DNA of 55,380 nt from an uncultured bacterium. Lineage in GTDB: Bacteria; Verrucomicrobiota; Kiritimatiellia; RFP12; UBA1067. The position numbers and the translations under genes were made by a program. This document shows, in pieces, positions 54,984 through 55,380 of the stretch; the first letter of the stretch is position 1, and each line of letters starts with the position of its first letter. The notes beneath the pieces were generated by a model that had not been told where the DNA came from, did not search any database, and worked only from the letters and a program-made list of their open reading frames with translations. The stretch lies in contig CACZCD010000004.1 in the NCBI GenBank assembly GCA_902779565.1, positions 1 through 55,380 on the forward strand, read 5' to 3'.

Positions 54984-55380
54984 TCAGAACATGACGCTCC
55001 ACGCTTCCGTTCCCTTGACAGTCGGCGAGAGCTTGAGGCGCAGCACGCGCCCGTCGAGATCGTACGGATGCGAGGCCTCCACCTTGCCGTGGTCTTCCGG
55101 GAGGAGCAGCGAGATCTTCACCGTCTCGCGGCCGGGGCACTTCACCGAGCCGTGCGCGGAATGTGCGTCCGTCCCGAAGTCCTCCAGCTCGTAGCCGCCC
55201 TGCGTGATGTGGCGCGAGACGGAGAGCACGGTCGCGCCCGCCTTCGCGATCGGCGTGACGCGGGCGACGACGGTATCGGCGGGCGGCACCTCGAAGACGA
55301 CCTCGCCGCCGGCGAGCGAGAGCGCCCTGTCGTTCCAGAAGTCCCACACCGCACACCCGTCCGCACGGAACGCCACGCGC
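54984..55380 (-). CDS. C-terminal end of a glycosidase-like protein (truncated by window edge)
   Basis: The frame is open to the right edge and gives the last ~132 residues. It reads 'WDFWNDRALSLAGGEVVFEVP' then 'VARVTPI', the pattern of the C-terminal beta-sandwich of alpha-galactosidases (GH27/GH36), where a short 'v.DlW' strand precedes the domain. A second beta-rich part, with 'VKISLLLPEDHG' and 'LRLKLSPTVKGTEAWSV', follows. The catalytic barrel is outside the window, so family and completeness cannot be judged. It lies 42 bases upstream of larC, same strand. Confidence 0.5.
   Translation of the reverse strand, partial: RVAFRADGCAVWDFWNDRALSLAGGEVVFEVPPADTVVARVTPIAKAGATVLSVSRHITQGGYELEDFGTDAHSAHGSVKCPGRETVKISLLLPEDHGKVEASHPYDLDGRVLRLKLSPTVKGTEAWSVMF

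Overview
The window looks like a chromosomal segment of an uncultured, anaerobic, Gram-negative gut bacterium of the PVC group, most probably a Kiritimatiellota-type organism. This is inferred from gene style: an anaerobic class III ribonucleotide reductase, a Kdo transferase (outer membrane with lipid A), PEGA and FHA proteins, DUF4838 and GH2/GH36/GH43 exoenzymes, and autotransporter-type secreted proteins. DNA is GC-rich. Every gene I can support lies on the minus strand, so the window reads from right to left. I see no tRNA, rRNA, CRISPR array, intact insertion sequence or phage gene.

Right to left: the end of a glycosidase-like protein; larC1, a nadD-HAD fusion and queC (54.9-52.3 kb); a secreted autotransporter-like protein and two exported metallophosphoesterases (52.2-47.0 kb); a housekeeping run ribBA, secC/ychJ, deoC, hisS, argF, pyrK, der (47.0-39.8 kb); a GH2 beta-galactosidase with an amidotransferase-like protein and a ferredoxin-nitroreductase (39.8-34.8 kb); a GntR/LacI-type regulator followed by a carbohydrate operon (DUF4838 protein, LamG/glycine-rich surface protein, GH43-GH36 fusion; 34.6-25.8 kb); a coupled tadC-FHA-PEGA-tlyA operon plus a lipoprotein (25.4-20.6 kb); a solute-binding-protein/permease fusion, an acyl carrier protein with a membrane-AMP-ligase fusion, and a tandem SGNH hydrolase (20.5-15.1 kb); clpB, ybgC, trmB, queE, waaA, hisF, a nucleotidyltransferase and a DinG-type helicase (14.7-5.3 kb); nrdD with likely NrdR boxes; and a metallophosphoesterase, flavin reductase, Nudix hydrolase and the start of a UvrA-like ATPase (4.7 kb to the left edge).

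Two genome-wide habits stand out. First, many gene-to-gene junctions are filled by short degenerate tandem arrays of 7-base (sometimes 8- or 9-base) units. A different unit family is used at different junctions. The array often begins inside the last codons of the upstream gene, so that the stop codon is itself part of a repeat unit (hisF, GDSL gene, tlyA, ybgC, deoC, ribBA). One array sits in frame inside the beta-galactosidase gene in the orientation free of in-frame stops, and some arrays run into the next gene's ribosome binding site. Second, promoters share an extended -10 of the form TGTGRTATAAT without a clear -35 box, and at several genes only 7-10 bases separate it from the ATG, predicting leaderless mRNAs.

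The most unusual proteins are a HisF variant lacking several residues of the ammonia gate, the substrate-binding/MalF-like fusion with no partner permease or ATPase, the NadD-HAD fusion with a shortened NadD, a LarC1 without LarC2, an N-domain-less ClpB, and two secreted proteins that share an unusual Arg-ending C-terminus.
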